The notes beneath the pieces were generated by a model that saw nothing but the letters and a program-made list of their open reading frames with translations, was not told the origin of the DNA and did not search any database. Below, one piece after another: positions 1-10,450 of a stretch of DNA of 64,000 nt (position 1 is the first letter of the stretch; every line of letters begins with the position of its first letter). The stretch lies in the NCBI GenBank assembly GCA_027946365.1, contig JAPEUQ010000018.1, positions 248,001 through 312,000 of the forward strand. Reading direction: 5' to 3'. Made by a program: the position numbers and the translations under genes. The DNA comes from Kalmusia sp. IMI 367209. Lineage: Eukaryota > Ascomycota > Dothideomycetes > Pleosporales > Didymosphaeriaceae.

Positions 1-144
1 TATCTCGAGTACCGAATCCGCAAGGCCATGGGTGATACCTTCATAGAGGATCTCGGTCTCCCGCTCTACCGCCAGAATAATATCATGGTAGCCGAGAACG
101 CTAGTGACTCTAAGATCAACCTAAGTGAGTCTGATTCTGATTAG
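1..144 (+). CDS. 3' end of an unrecognised protein gene (partial)
   Basis: Frame 1 is open from the first base of the window to a TAG at 142-144, giving 48 codons of ordinary composition. The tail is acidic and serine-rich (ends NLSESDSD). The start and most of the gene lie left of the window. I do not recognise the family. It could be the last exon of a protein gene or a fragment inside degraded DNA; the open frame alone is weak support. Confidence 0.35.
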   Translation, partial: YLEYRIRKAMGDTFIEDLGLPLYRQNNIMVAENASDSKINLSESDSD

Positions 145-1617
145 AGTAGTCGCATGGAGAGCGGGAGTAAGTACCTTTGCCTAGATTTCCAAGGAGCAGT
201 GATCGAATACTCATAAAAGATAGGGGCATCGATGATGAGAAAATATCATAATATGTGAGGATCGCCCTTTACCTGTGCCCATAGATTTGAATCTGACGAT
301 TGGGAATAGACAAAATATAGGAAGAGTTTGGCGGATTGCGTAGTGCTAGTGGGCGGTGCCATGTAGATTTTTTACAATCACTCATTCCTCGTGTGCTTCA
401 AACTCTGTGTAGTTGGGTAGCATGGCCTGCCACACGAGATTGAATTTTCTTTACCCAATAGCCTTTATCTTGGTCAAGAAGATATATCTCAACACCAGAT
501 CTGCGATTACCGATGCATAGGTTTTGATAACATTTTTATTTGGTAAGCATTTGCTAACGGTGCTTGACTACGTAACATTTCTATCATGATTTTCCGTCTA
601 TGTGCGAGTGGGGAATAAGAGTGCTCGAAAATACTACCTTACATGCGAATGGATAGCGTACGATCTCGCTATATACTTCAATATTCCACAGACACACGCA
701 AATATCAAATTATAGAAGATGACAAAATACGGGATCGATGGGGAGCCCGATCGTATATGATTGGTTGTTGGAAGCTGTGATCTGCATATCTATGAGACTC
801 AAGAGGACACCAATTCATTCACAAGGTCATACAATTTTCGATGGTACAATTAGACTCGATACGACCAAAGGGATCTAGTAGTGAAATTGATTTAATCTAT
901 CGTGACTCTGGTCGTGGCTCTTATAAGTAGATAGGGGGTGCGATAACTTATGAGAGCACTCGTGCATTCGGTCATTGCAGAGTATTGGGTCATTGAGGAC
1001 TAATAGAGTGTCTTGAAAACCATTGGGTCATTGCAGAGAACATGGGATTATTACAGAAAAGTCTTTATTGATTGATGAGGACACGAATCTCTGCCAAGAA
1101 GCGTACACCGGTTAAATCAAATGAACGCCTGAAGGCTGTTTACATGTGCCGTGTGGCAATACTATCCTTGCACCGCAGCCCACCTCTTGGCCACCCAACG
1201 GAGAGTATAGAACGAATCGCATGCTATTGACTCGTGATTGTCCGCTGCCTCGTTCCATACATCAGCCACATGCAAATCGATAGCATAGAACCAATGAAAT
1301 CAGACCAATGAATTCTTCTAGCCGGTGTGGATTGGTTGCCGTGATACTGCTTTGATGCAGGAGTGAGTGGACTCCCCGTGCTCGCTACGATGATTGCCTT
1401 TTCCGCCTGCTATCCGCCTTTTTGCGAACCACTAAAGCAGCTGCACACGCACATTGGCGGGTTTCTGCAACCTCAAAACCTACCATAATACTTATATCAG
1501 CCATCATCCGACTAAAGACTGCCGATTTAGTCATTGTTCTTCTCATTCGATTTTACTTCTTTTGTCAAGCTCCACACTTCAAACGATACTAACCTCATAA
1601 GTGCTCTTCAAGGCGAT
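145..1617. other. Gene-free AT-rich stretch
   Basis: No reading frame of convincing length or composition is visible on either strand. The sequence is AT-rich with many stops. The only structure seen is a short repeated motif near 966-1041. The last few hundred bases presumably hold the promoter of the membrane-protein gene that starts at 1618. Confidence 0.5.
966..1041. repeat. Short direct repeats (ATTSGGTCATTG)
   Basis: A 12-17-base motif reading attgggtcattgcagag or close variants occurs three times within about 75 bases (near 966, 984 and 1022). No coding role is seen. It may be a decayed tandem repeat or a chance cluster. Confidence 0.4.
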
Positions 1618-2312
1618 ATGAACCAATCAATGGCCGTCGTGCTTAACCGTCTTCCTCGCATGAGGTTGCCTTCAATGTCGTGGGGCTTGGTGTTCATCTG
1701 CCTTCTATGCGGCACTCTGATCCCACACGCGGCCGCCCTCGACAGTTACGAACTCGGTCCAATCAGGCAACACCACCCTAGCCACAGACATGCAGGACAA
1801 GGGTTCTTTATCCAGTGCTGTCTATTGATTGGTGGTACCGCTTTGACAATATCGAGCAATCTACTAGGACCACTCATGGGCATCTCAAGCTTGCTGTGGC
1901 TGATGATGCGCAATGATTCGGCCATCGATCCCAGACTAGCGTGGATGTGAGTCGTTCTCTCCGGTCGGGTTCCAATCGAGTTCCCTAGAGTTGCTGACCT
2001 CAGCAGGGTGTTCGGAGCCTGGCTATTCTTTGGCTCGACATATTTCATGATGCAGTGTCATCGAGTGAGCAATCATCGCCTGTGAGTAGGAGCTCGGCAC
2101 GTGCAAAGTCATTCCGCTGACAGCCTGCAAGGTATATCTTCTTGAGCATCGCTTTGGCATCGGTCTGCATGTCTTTTGTCGCACTTTTGCAGCGCTCCTC
2201 GCTTCAAAGTGGTCTTGTCACCGTTATTCCTCCCTGCACATCTTTCGCAGCGTATAGTGTTGCGTATTTCTTTCCTACAAAGCATCGGGAAAGCCGTATT
2301 TTCGAAGCTTGA
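1618..2312 (+). CDS. Uncharacterised multi-span membrane protein, copy A (paralogue of the gene at 9134-10142)
   Basis: Three exons (1618-1946, 2007-2081, 2132-2312) total 585 bases, 194 residues. The start is the first ATG of the open frame; an upstream exon is possible. The last acceptor is AAG rather than the usual YAG, but it gives the frame matched by the paralogue. The protein has an N-terminal hydrophobic segment that could be a signal peptide (after MSWG, ending near PHAAA) and then about four membrane spans. Motifs shared with copy B are GPLMGISSLLW/APLMGITSVLW, RND followed by LAW, FGAW, and a C-terminal IPPCTSFAAY near the end. Both copies share intron phases and a second exon of exactly 75 bases, so they arose by gene duplication. 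I do not recognise the family and propose no function. It is convergent with the cellobiose dehydrogenase at 2780. Confidence 0.75.
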
Positions 2313-2779
2313 GTTGTCGCCTTGTGTGCTTGCGAAACTCTTCGAAAGCTGCTAATCATCGCACGAGTTGAAGATGAGGGGTTGAAGAGTGTGGCGAGGC
2401 ATGGAATTCTACAAGATTCCACACAATGGTTCGAGAGGACAGTCTCCTCCAAAGAGACTCGATGATGGTTTCAAAGAGCGACTGATCGGGGCGATGATGT
2501 ATACTTCATCGTGGGCTTCCAAACTTGACGCGATTACGATTCCCACCCATCACCATCGCTCTCAATTTCATGTACATAAATAGGGAAAACAAAATACGAA
2601 GTCAATCAATTATTACGCAAATCAGACGCGAATGTGATGACGCAGTACATGACAAGTATATAATTGTTCATTGCAACTCTTATCTACAGTAATCTAAAAA
2701 AATATACAAGAAGAATCGAATCTAAAAAACCACCACGTATAACCATGCCTCTATATCTAATCATGCAAGGGGTAATCCT

Positions 2780-5329
2780 CTAGTAGTAACGACGGCGGAT
2801 AACCCGGTCTCGGCTGTCCCTCTTCCTCCTGGTGGCAGGAGCGCTGTCAGCTGCATCGGCCCCCTCGAGGAAGGAGATGAACTCAGCGATGGTGTACTTC
2901 TGCTCTGCCGCTGGGCTGGAAGGAGTGGCGGAGGGAGCGACAGCAGAGGAGGCGGCGGCAGCGGAGGCAGAAGGAGAGGGAATGGAAGCAGAGGGGGCGG
3001 AAGCAGAGGGGGCAGCAGCAGAGGTGCCGTTAGCAACCTTGAAGGCGGCAATCTTCTCGGCGGCGTGCTCGGCGACGACCATGATGATAGCCTGCGTGTT
3101 TCCAGTGGGTAGGTCGGGGTGAATGGAAGCGTCGACGACGAAGAGGTTGTCAGTACCGTAGACCCTGGTGTCGGTGTCGACGACGCTAGTGCCGTTGCTC
3201 CGTCCGTCGTCAGTGCCCATCTTGGTGGTCCCGACCCAGTGGTCACCCGAGATAAGGCTGTCGGCGAGAATGGACGCCGGGGTAGAGCCCGCGTCGAGGG
3301 CCATCGTGGAGGCGTTGGAGCTGTTGCTCGTGCCGGTAATGTCCATCCACCACTGAATGAAGCCGGAGAAAGCCTCTTTGTCAGCCTCGTCGACCAACCA
3401 GGGCTTCACGTTCAGCACGGTGTTGCCACCAGCCGTGATTCCGAGCTCGCCAGTGGATGTGGTGCCGTGGGTGAGGAAGGTTTTGATGGTGACTGTGCCA
3501 TCCTTCATGGAGCTAACAGTTCCCTGGACGTAACGCTCACGGCCATCGGTGCCGTTGACGGTTGTCCACAGGTGCATTCGCTGCGCGGCTTGGGTAAGTA
3601 CACCGGAACCTTGCTTGTAGAGGTTCACATCGGATTGCACGGGGTCGCTAGCAATGTTGGCATACTTGTAGGCGGTGTAGTTGGTAGAGGTCTTGAACTG
3701 CAGAGGAGCCTGGGCGTGGTCCTTGAGGCCGTGACCAACGGGAAGATTAATCCAGTCGGCCTCGTCGGGAAGCTTGACGCCAGTCGTACCACTCTGAACA
3801 ATTTTCAGAGCATCAGACTTGCCGATACCAGAATTCCACAAAATCCTAGGGGTAGACAGAGCTCCAGCGGCGAGGACGACCTTGCCACCCTGCTTCAGGT
3901 TGATGACCTGCTGGCTGCCATCTTCAAGCTCAACAAGGACGCCAGTGACGCTGCTGCCCGTGCGCTTAACTTGGATGACCTTAGCACCGAGCTTGAGGGT
4001 GAAGTTGTCTAGGGCCTCAGCGAAGGGCATGTAGGTTCTGGCAGGGCCGGCACGAAGGTTATTGGTGATGGACCAAGCAGGGCGAGAGTAGACCATACGC
4101 TTCTCGTTAGGTGTCTCGATAGAGTCGACGTTGGTCCAGCCTTGGGCGTCCAGGTAGGAAGACACAACATTGTAGGCCATGTCGTCGTAGTGCTTTCCGT
4201 CAACCGAGGGCTGAGTGGTACCGGGGTTTCGGGAGTACAGGCGATCAGCGGCCTCGCTCACATCATTCCAGGACCATCCCGCGGGCCAGTTCTCAAAGTC
4301 GTGCGCAGGAGGGTGGATGAAATTTTCTCCGTTGATGGAGCTTGATCCTCCCAGAAGGCAACCAGCCATTGAAGCGGTGTCACTGCACACCTTGGTGCCG
4401 GGAATGGCAGACAGACTGCTTCCAAGAGCTGGAATGTCATATGGAGTCAGGGTGTTGTTCCATTCCAGACCCGCGTCCGACCCGAGTGCCACAGTGTTCG
4501 CTGGACCACGCTCGAGTAGGAGGACGCTCAAACCAGACTCAGCAATGCGCTCAGCCGTGATGATACCAGCAGTACCACCTCCAGCGACAATCACGTCGTA
4601 GGTCACGTTGGAGGTTGTGGGAACGGGAGTCGTGGTATTCCCAGTGACCGGCAGGGTAGAGTTGCTGCCGGCTCCAGGAGTGGGTGTGGTAGCCTTAGAC
4701 GCCCATGAAGCCCAGGTCTCAAACATGGCTGACTGTGCAGCGGCAGCTGGTTGCCCATACAATCCGAATCCAGCATCATGGTAAGGCAGCTCGCTAGCGG
4801 GGCTAGAAGGAGTTGTAGGATCTGAAGAAGAAAGGGCCCATCCGAGCACAGGGTTCTCGTCTGTCGACGTGAAAGTTGTTGTACCACCTACGATACATCC
4901 CTCGCAGAGGAAAGTGAAAGAAAAGTGGGTGCTGTTGACGTAAGTTCCGTTAGCGATCGGCAGCGCGCTGACCTCGGTGGCGTCGTAAACAGCTGGGTTG
5001 GCATATGCACCTGCGGTTCGGAAAGTGCTGACGATTTCCTCTCCGTTGGCCCAAGCAACGAGCAAGAGGTGGTTCAACATGCCGCCGCCAAGCGAAACAG
5101 CTCCCCATCCTCCTGTCTTGCTGATTGGCACCACAATTTGTCCGATGAAGTCCGACTTGATCGTTTCGGGAAGAGTAATACCGATGGTAAAGTTGCCACC
5201 GTTGGCAGAATATTGTTGGAAGTCAATGCCAGTGTTGGGATCGGTATAGGCGGTTGGTGTCGTCGCCGCTGTCGCCATGCGGAAGAGCCCGGCGAGGGCC
5301 GCCGCCGAACCTAGAAGTGTAGAACGCAT
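2780..5329 (-). CDS. Cellobiose dehydrogenase (AA8 cytochrome domain + AA3_1 GMC flavodehydrogenase)
   Basis: Single exon, 849 residues. Residues 1-21 form a signal peptide. A haem-b cytochrome (AA8/DOMON-like) domain spans about 28-205; Met84 and His184 fit the Met/His haem ligands and are spaced 100 apart, close to the known ~98. A Thr/Pro-rich linker at 212-243 is followed by a GMC oxidoreductase with the FAD motif VIVAGGGTAG (246-255). The catalytic pair is likely His697 (GDHWVG) and Asn744 (PTGNTQA). The enzyme oxidises cellobiose and other beta-1,4-dextrins to lactones outside the cell and passes electrons to lytic polysaccharide monooxygenases. There is no cysteine-rich CBM1; instead an Ala/Ser/Pro linker (about 766-810) leads to a short acidic helix and a basic tail (RRKRDSRDRVIRRRYY). 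GC content is higher than in the flanks. The family call is firm. Confidence 0.93.
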   Translation of the reverse strand: MRSTLLGSAAALAGLFRMATAATTPTAYTDPNTGIDFQQYSANGGNFTIGITLPETIKSDFIGQIVVPISKTGGWGAVSLGGGMLNHLLLVAWANGEEIVSTFRTAGAYANPAVYDATEVSALPIANGTYVNSTHFSFTFLCEGCIVGGTTTFTSTDENPVLGWALSSSDPTTPSSPASELPYHDAGFGLYGQPAAAAQSAMFETWASWASKATTPTPGAGSNSTLPVTGNTTTPVPTTSNVTYDVIVAGGGTAGIITAERIAESGLSVLLLERGPANTVALGSDAGLEWNNTLTPYDIPALGSSLSAIPGTKVCSDTASMAGCLLGGSSSINGENFIHPPAHDFENWPAGWSWNDVSEAADRLYSRNPGTTQPSVDGKHYDDMAYNVVSSYLDAQGWTNVDSIETPNEKRMVYSRPAWSITNNLRAGPARTYMPFAEALDNFTLKLGAKVIQVKRTGSSVTGVLVELEDGSQQVINLKQGGKVVLAAGALSTPRILWNSGIGKSDALKIVQSGTTGVKLPDEADWINLPVGHGLKDHAQAPLQFKTSTNYTAYKYANIASDPVQSDVNLYKQGSGVLTQAAQRMHLWTTVNGTDGRERYVQGTVSSMKDGTVTIKTFLTHGTTSTGELGITAGGNTVLNVKPWLVDEADKEAFSGFIQWWMDITGTSNSSNASTMALDAGSTPASILADSLISGDHWVGTTKMGTDDGRSNGTSVVDTDTRVYGTDNLFVVDASIHPDLPTGNTQAIIMVVAEHAAEKIAAFKVANGTSAAAPSASAPSASIPSPSASAAAASSAVAPSATPSSPAAEQKYTIAEFISFLEGADAADSAPATRRKRDSRDRVIRRRYY

Positions 5330-7554
5330 GGTTGTATCCTTGTTCAGTTGCTACAAGAAGTTGTAAGGGTATTCGTGAGGTAGAGACCGAAGCGGACAGA
5401 TGCTAGCTCTGTCGTAGTGGATGAAAGAATGAATATTCAAATGAATGTAAAGCCAGGCAGATGCACTGACAAGAAAAAAACGAAAGACAACACCGAGCTT
5501 GCGGTGACTTGAAAGGATGCAATCCAGCCTAGGATGGTGCTACTCAAGGAAAAGAAAGAATGAAAGAGTTGAGCGGCATCCTCAACATATATCCCACGTT
5601 TCTGTGGACCGCAACCGCCTCCAACCGCGCGCGGCTCAGATTACCAAGGTCCATGTTGCTGTAATTTCCGCCGGACTAGCCTCAGTATCTTGGAGATCTA
5701 TGTTTGACGCCAACTATTTTGCGAGAGTCTTGTGCATAATCTGCGCAGGTAGCGCTTAAACTAAATGATAGATGCTCCGTGTAAGTTTTTGCGGGCCCCC
5801 GTCCACCACAGGAACTCTCTCTCAGGAAAAAGCACCACTATCTCGTGATCGCATAGCGAGTCGTTGCGTGGAATCATGTCTGAGAATCAGGGTGAGCAGA
5901 GTCGAGCCACAAGTGTCACTGTCTCGTTGGTGATCGCACACGTTGTGTCGTTTGTTCTGTTTCTTGCCATCTTTGTTTCTTGATCCTGCCGACAGACGAA
6001 GCCCAGGAGCGTTTGACGTGATAGTTGGCGCCAGGCGGCGGTGGGGGTTGAGACCTAGACTGCGGATGCGAAGACCAGAGACGATGGGAATTGGTGGAAC
6101 ATCTACGGAGGCTGCATTGCCCCTGCTATCAATCCCGCACAAGCTCAAACACCAAAACGAAACGATGGGAAATTCGAGAGCCCTGATTCGCCAACCGTCC
6201 TGTCAGGAACGGTCCGTCCTATCTCGGCGAAACAGCCGCTTAAGCGAGAACTACCGACAACCTGGAACGCTCTGTTCAAGCATCAGGCCAAGGATCCCGC
6301 CCCATGGCCGTCTCAAGGACATGATCCCGGATATGGATGTATTCGCGGACTCTCTGAAGAAGCAGTCAGCTCATTATAGTGCCATCGATGACATTGACGC
6401 CAATGACGCCAATTACGCCACCGAGCGCAAGGAGAAATTCGAGGCAGAACACCTGCAGTGGAGACTTCCCTCGAGCTCTCTGCATGTACAACATTGAAAC
6501 CTACATGTCTTCAGGACCGGAGACTGGTGATAGAAATTGTTTCAAATCTTGTCTCCACTCTTCGTGTTTGCACACGCATCCACTCCGTTGTTAAAGTCGC
6601 ATTCGCACGAGTGCCCTTGTCTCCTTATTGCACACAAGTCCAGCCCCATCCAATCTGACAAAACGCAATAGAGAAACATTGCTAGTCCTATTAGAACCCC
6701 AGACCAGCTTCTTCACTCTCCCTCATAGTAGGTCCTTACCACCACCAAAAATGCATTGCATGTTGCTAATCTCCCCACAGAACTCTGCACCTAGATCTAC
6801 GAAAACCCTGAGGTCACCGCCGAAACCGCTAGCCAGCTAGTCTACCGCCGCTTCTGCGATGAAGCTTTTTCCATCGCTTTGAAGAAGGGACCATCTCCCG
6901 TCAATAGACCAGCAACCTCCGTCGACAGGCTGGAGACGGATACAGACGAACTTCAACCAGCTGCGAAACTGTCATCGACGCTATCTACATATCAGAAGCT
7001 AGGAGATGCATGTGTCGCATGAGTTTCCTCCACGCCAACCGCATCCAGGCCATGGCTATCTCAATCGACAACGATGTTCTCGAAGGCAATTACAGTGATC
7101 ATCAGTCATTCATGCAATTGAGCGGAACAAGGTGTATAGTGATGCAAGCGTTCGATGTCAAATACGAATAAACACATACTCTTCTGGGCGCCCCTTCTAC
7201 CATACGTCAGGATTGGACTCACGCCTGGCGCCTCCGCACCTAGGCCTATCGCCAACATCGCGCCGGCTATTGCGTCTCAGATGAAGGCACATATTAAGGG
7301 AAGAAGACTTTGCAGGAAATGAGATAGTCTGCTACACCAAGTCGCATTTAGAATCTCCGAACCAAAGGGATAGGAGCACATTAAGTAACATATTCCTCCG
7401 CATTCGTTAATCTGGTTTCAGACAAGTGCCATTTCTACGCGCACGTGCATACACGCAAACATACCACTTGGCACAAACAATGTCTAGTGTTCTAGTTGTG
7501 CTGTGTGCACATCGTCCTAGAACCTCTATGGCTAAACGACCGTAAGCATATGCT
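5330..7554. other. Gene-poor stretch with scattered coding-like fragments
   Basis: The part next to 5330 is presumably the promoter of the cellobiose dehydrogenase. Further on, several plus-strand pieces look like coding sequence but do not assemble into one gene: an ATG-led frame from 6165 and an open stretch at 6795-7022 (listed separately). I see no recognisable domain and no transposon. Confidence 0.45.
6165..7022 (+). pseudogene. Possible unrecognised gene or gene relic
   Basis: An ATG at 6165 opens a frame of about 110 codons with natural-looking, charged composition (for example DDIDANDANYATERKEKFEA). A second coding-like stretch, 6795-7022, follows a plausible acceptor (cacctag) and reads IYENPEVTAETASQLVYRR and onward to a TGA. 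I could not find one intron that joins them in frame without also leaving another coding-like piece (around 6458-6600) unexplained. It may be a real gene with several introns or a decayed one. No family is recognised. Confidence 0.25.
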
Positions 7555-8685
7555 TCAGAGCCTATGCGCAACTGAACTTATCAGCAACGACGCAAGGATG
7601 AACCAAGGCATGGCCTTCAACATCATTTCCTGCAAATCCTTATACATCCCCAGTCCCACCACCGAGCCAGCCACGATCCCCAGGAGCATAAGTAAATTTT
7701 GATACCGATGGTGGCTGTTCATATGGAAGATAGTCGTTGTAGCGGACGTAAATACGATCATCGGAACGATGCGGTCTAGGAGATGCAGTAACTCGTCAGA
7801 ACGCGGTAGAGCGTCCTTGCTCAGGTTCGCTTTGTGATCAGTATTATGCTCAAGGCGAGTGGAGAAAGTCCAAAATTTAGCATCGTACAAGGACCAAGAC
7901 TCCCAGAAAGCTGATGCAGCGCCGGCGAGGAAGCTGCAAGATGTTATAGCTGCCCGCGTGTATGGATGGAGCCTCTCAAGTCGGCTGCGTCGAGTATGCA
8001 GGATACAGCCAGGCGGCTCTGGGATGTCGTAGACGTAACAATCCTTCAAAGTGCGCTGCAGTGCGGGGTGTATATCGGCTTCTTCTTCTTCAGGCGACAC
8101 TTTGAAGAATGGTTGGCATGTGGGTACTTGGCATATTGTTCGTTGACCGTATGGTGTAATACCCTTGCACTCTGCTCCCTTGGATGAATCGTGGCGGACA
8201 TTGTCGTTGGATGTATAGTTGACGTTGAATCTGTCAGAAGGTACCTTGCCGTATGTTGCGCACTCCTCTAACATCTGCCACAATCTGGATTGCGAGGCAC
8301 TCTCAGGAAGGCGCACACTCATACCCACGATTGCAATTTTGTCATTGTCGACCGCCTTTACAACTTCCAAGTCTGTGTTCTCGTTCCAAGTCCCCACGCT
8401 CATGAGGTTATGTTTCTCGCATCCATTTTCGGGTTTGTAGTCGTGTTCGAGCGTTGAGATTTGGGTAGCCGACTTAGCTGTGGATGATCTCATCCACTTT
8501 GATAATTGACTATTCACGTTGAGCATGAGCCTTGTATCGTGAATACAAAAACCTACTCTACGCGAACATATGATCGCTGTGATGGAGGTGCATTCTCTCC
8601 CATCTCGTCTATTTTGGGGATGTAGGTGGAAGACATGTTGGTAGCTAGCTGGTCGTGAAGAGGATTCTGCCCATCTATGTCGCAA
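7555..8685 (-). pseudogene. Polyketide-synthase ketosynthase relic joined to a membrane-span tail
   Basis: The open frame has no ATG at its 5' end. Codons about 115-218 (bases 8032-8343) match the start of a fungal iterative PKS ketosynthase domain: DKIAIVGMSVRLPES, then VPSDRFNV, GITPYG, PFFKVSPEEEE and a degraded DP-x-RL region. In intact enzymes the first motif reads IAIVGMSGRFP, and the domain continues for another 300 residues to the catalytic Cys and two His; none of that is present. The rest of the frame (from about codon 235) is unrelated and ends in three hydrophobic segments (about 305-325, 330-350, 357-372). I read it as a remnant of a PKS gene fused by rearrangement to other DNA. 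A short degraded coding-like piece at 8675-8863 may also belong to it. Confidence 0.6.
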
Positions 8686-9133
8686 TGCGGCTCTGCTCCA
8701 TAGTCATACATTTGGTCAAGCGGAGAAGTTGCGTACTTTTCAGCGCATTCGCAGGTAGGCTGTCGTAAATAACCGGTGAAGGTTCCTCCAAATACGTCGT
8801 ATTACATAGAAGGGCAACAATTTGTGCCTCAGCCTTGCAGATCTCAGTGGCTGAGACCGCCAAAATCCTGTAAATCTGGACAAGTTTGCGGCATTTTCGT
8901 TCCTCGGCGAATAGTAAATGCAGTTTTCAGCGCACGCTTCTCGTGTTCCCCGTCTTGACCGGTGCTCCTGCTACTCTTGGTCATGCTTCATATTTCGGTA
9001 TACCTAAAAAAAAAGCCCTTACGGCTCCCCAAAACCCTCCCGCAGCTCAGCAATCCGGGCGAGGGCCGTCGTTACTCATTTTCCACCGGCGAATTGATTC
9101 GAGCCTCGCATCACCTTATCCGTAACATCCACA

Positions 9134-10142
9134 ATGTCGACCAGTGAGTCGCTTTGGAAGTCTTCAAAGCATTTAAACTGACTTTACCAATACAGTCCTA
9201 TACGAGAATCAATTCATGAGACTGGAGTCTTCCATTCATGAGTCGACCCACGAGGTTTTCATGCACATGGCGTTAATGGAGATGCGCATCGACCACGGCA
9301 TGGCAAGGCTCGAAACGCGCAAAAGGGAAATGATCAAGGCTGGGGAAGAGATGCAATCAGCTTATGAAAATCATGCCGAGCTGGAGGAAGTGGAGCAGCC
9401 TTGCAACCATGACTTCGACCCTTTGCCCAAGATGGAACCTCCGAGAGTTATCCTGGACCTGATTCTCCAGACGATTCGACGCCTAGAAGCCTGCAGCGTG
9501 TTTCGCTGCATTGGTGTTCTGGTCTGTGCTGCTTTGATCGCGCCAGCAGCGGCCATGGAAGACCAGCTGGCGATAGGAAGAGCATTTTCAATCACTGAAG
9601 CGATGGACCCCCATCAAGTGCCGACTATAGCGATTGGCACGTGTACAGGAATGTTGTTCCTGTGTGGGGGATATGTGTTGGGCGCCGCAAAGACTTCAGT
9701 GGCGCCACTGATGGGAATAACCAGCGTGCTCTGGTTCATGCTTCGAAATGATGCAGCAGTGAGCCCCGGGCTAGCATGGGCGTAAGTCAGCATCTTCCCA
9801 TGAATTGATTTGGTAGATGTACGCTTATATTGTGTAGCATGTTTGGTGCGTGGTCCATGTTCACGTTAACGTACCTTTTGTTCCAGTGTCGGAGAGTGAC
9901 ATACGATAAGATGTACGTCAATTTAAACGTTTTGAGGAGTCCCTGCTGAGGTTGACAGATATATGCTTGCGTCACTCGGATTTGCAGGCGTGTGTCTGTG
10001 CATTGTTGCGTTGGTGCAGAAGTCCTCGATTCCAGGAGGGATAGTGACGGCGATCCCCCCTTGTACGTCATTCGCAGCTTATGCTGTAGCATTCGCCTTC
10101 CCGAATCGCCCACGACGTGAAGATCAGTGGCCTATGGCGTGA
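9134..10142 (+). CDS. Uncharacterised multi-span membrane protein, copy B (paralogue of the gene at 1618-2312)
   Basis: Four exons (9134-9143, 9196-9781, 9838-9912, 9959-10142) total 855 bases, 284 residues. The first exon is only 10 bases (ATG TCG ACC A) before a GTGAGT donor; joining to 9196 continues in frame. A soluble N-terminal half of about 110 residues is rich in Met, Glu and His and probably helical (MEMRIDHGMARLETRKREM). It is followed by about five membrane spans. The second half aligns with copy A through APLMGITSVLWFMLRND, FGAW and IPPCTSFAAYAVAF. The last two intron positions and phases are identical and exon 3 is 75 bases, as in copy A. The long N-terminal extension is absent from copy A as modelled. 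Function unknown. Confidence 0.75.
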
Positions 10143-10450
10143 ATGGCCTACTCGAGCGAGGAATCCGAGGTCCAGTTTCAGGGCGGTTGTTTTGCAGTTG
10201 ACTTTCTAGGCTTCGAGCCGGGTTGAGCATCGATCCACATCGTACGGTAGCGCTTTAAATAGATGGGTTGGTTCAAGCTTTCGAACTCAATTGTTAACTA
10301 TAGCCCTGACTAGCAGCAGTAGATAATTTTTGAACAACTTGGGCATAGTTGGATCGCGGGCTCGAAAACGAGTCGGTGAGTCTATGCGAAGTATATGTTG
10401 GTCTAGAATGTGGTCTCTGTTGGTGCTTATAGCTCTCAGTGAACAGCCAA

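Noticed and set aside
2780..3122. A CBM1 cellulose-binding module at the end of the cellobiose dehydrogenase
   Set aside because: The C-terminal region contains no cysteines, which CBM1 requires.
3119..4012. A long plus-strand open frame opposite the cellobiose dehydrogenase
   Set aside because: It mirrors the codon structure of the GC-rich real gene on the other strand and shows no domain; it is a shadow frame.
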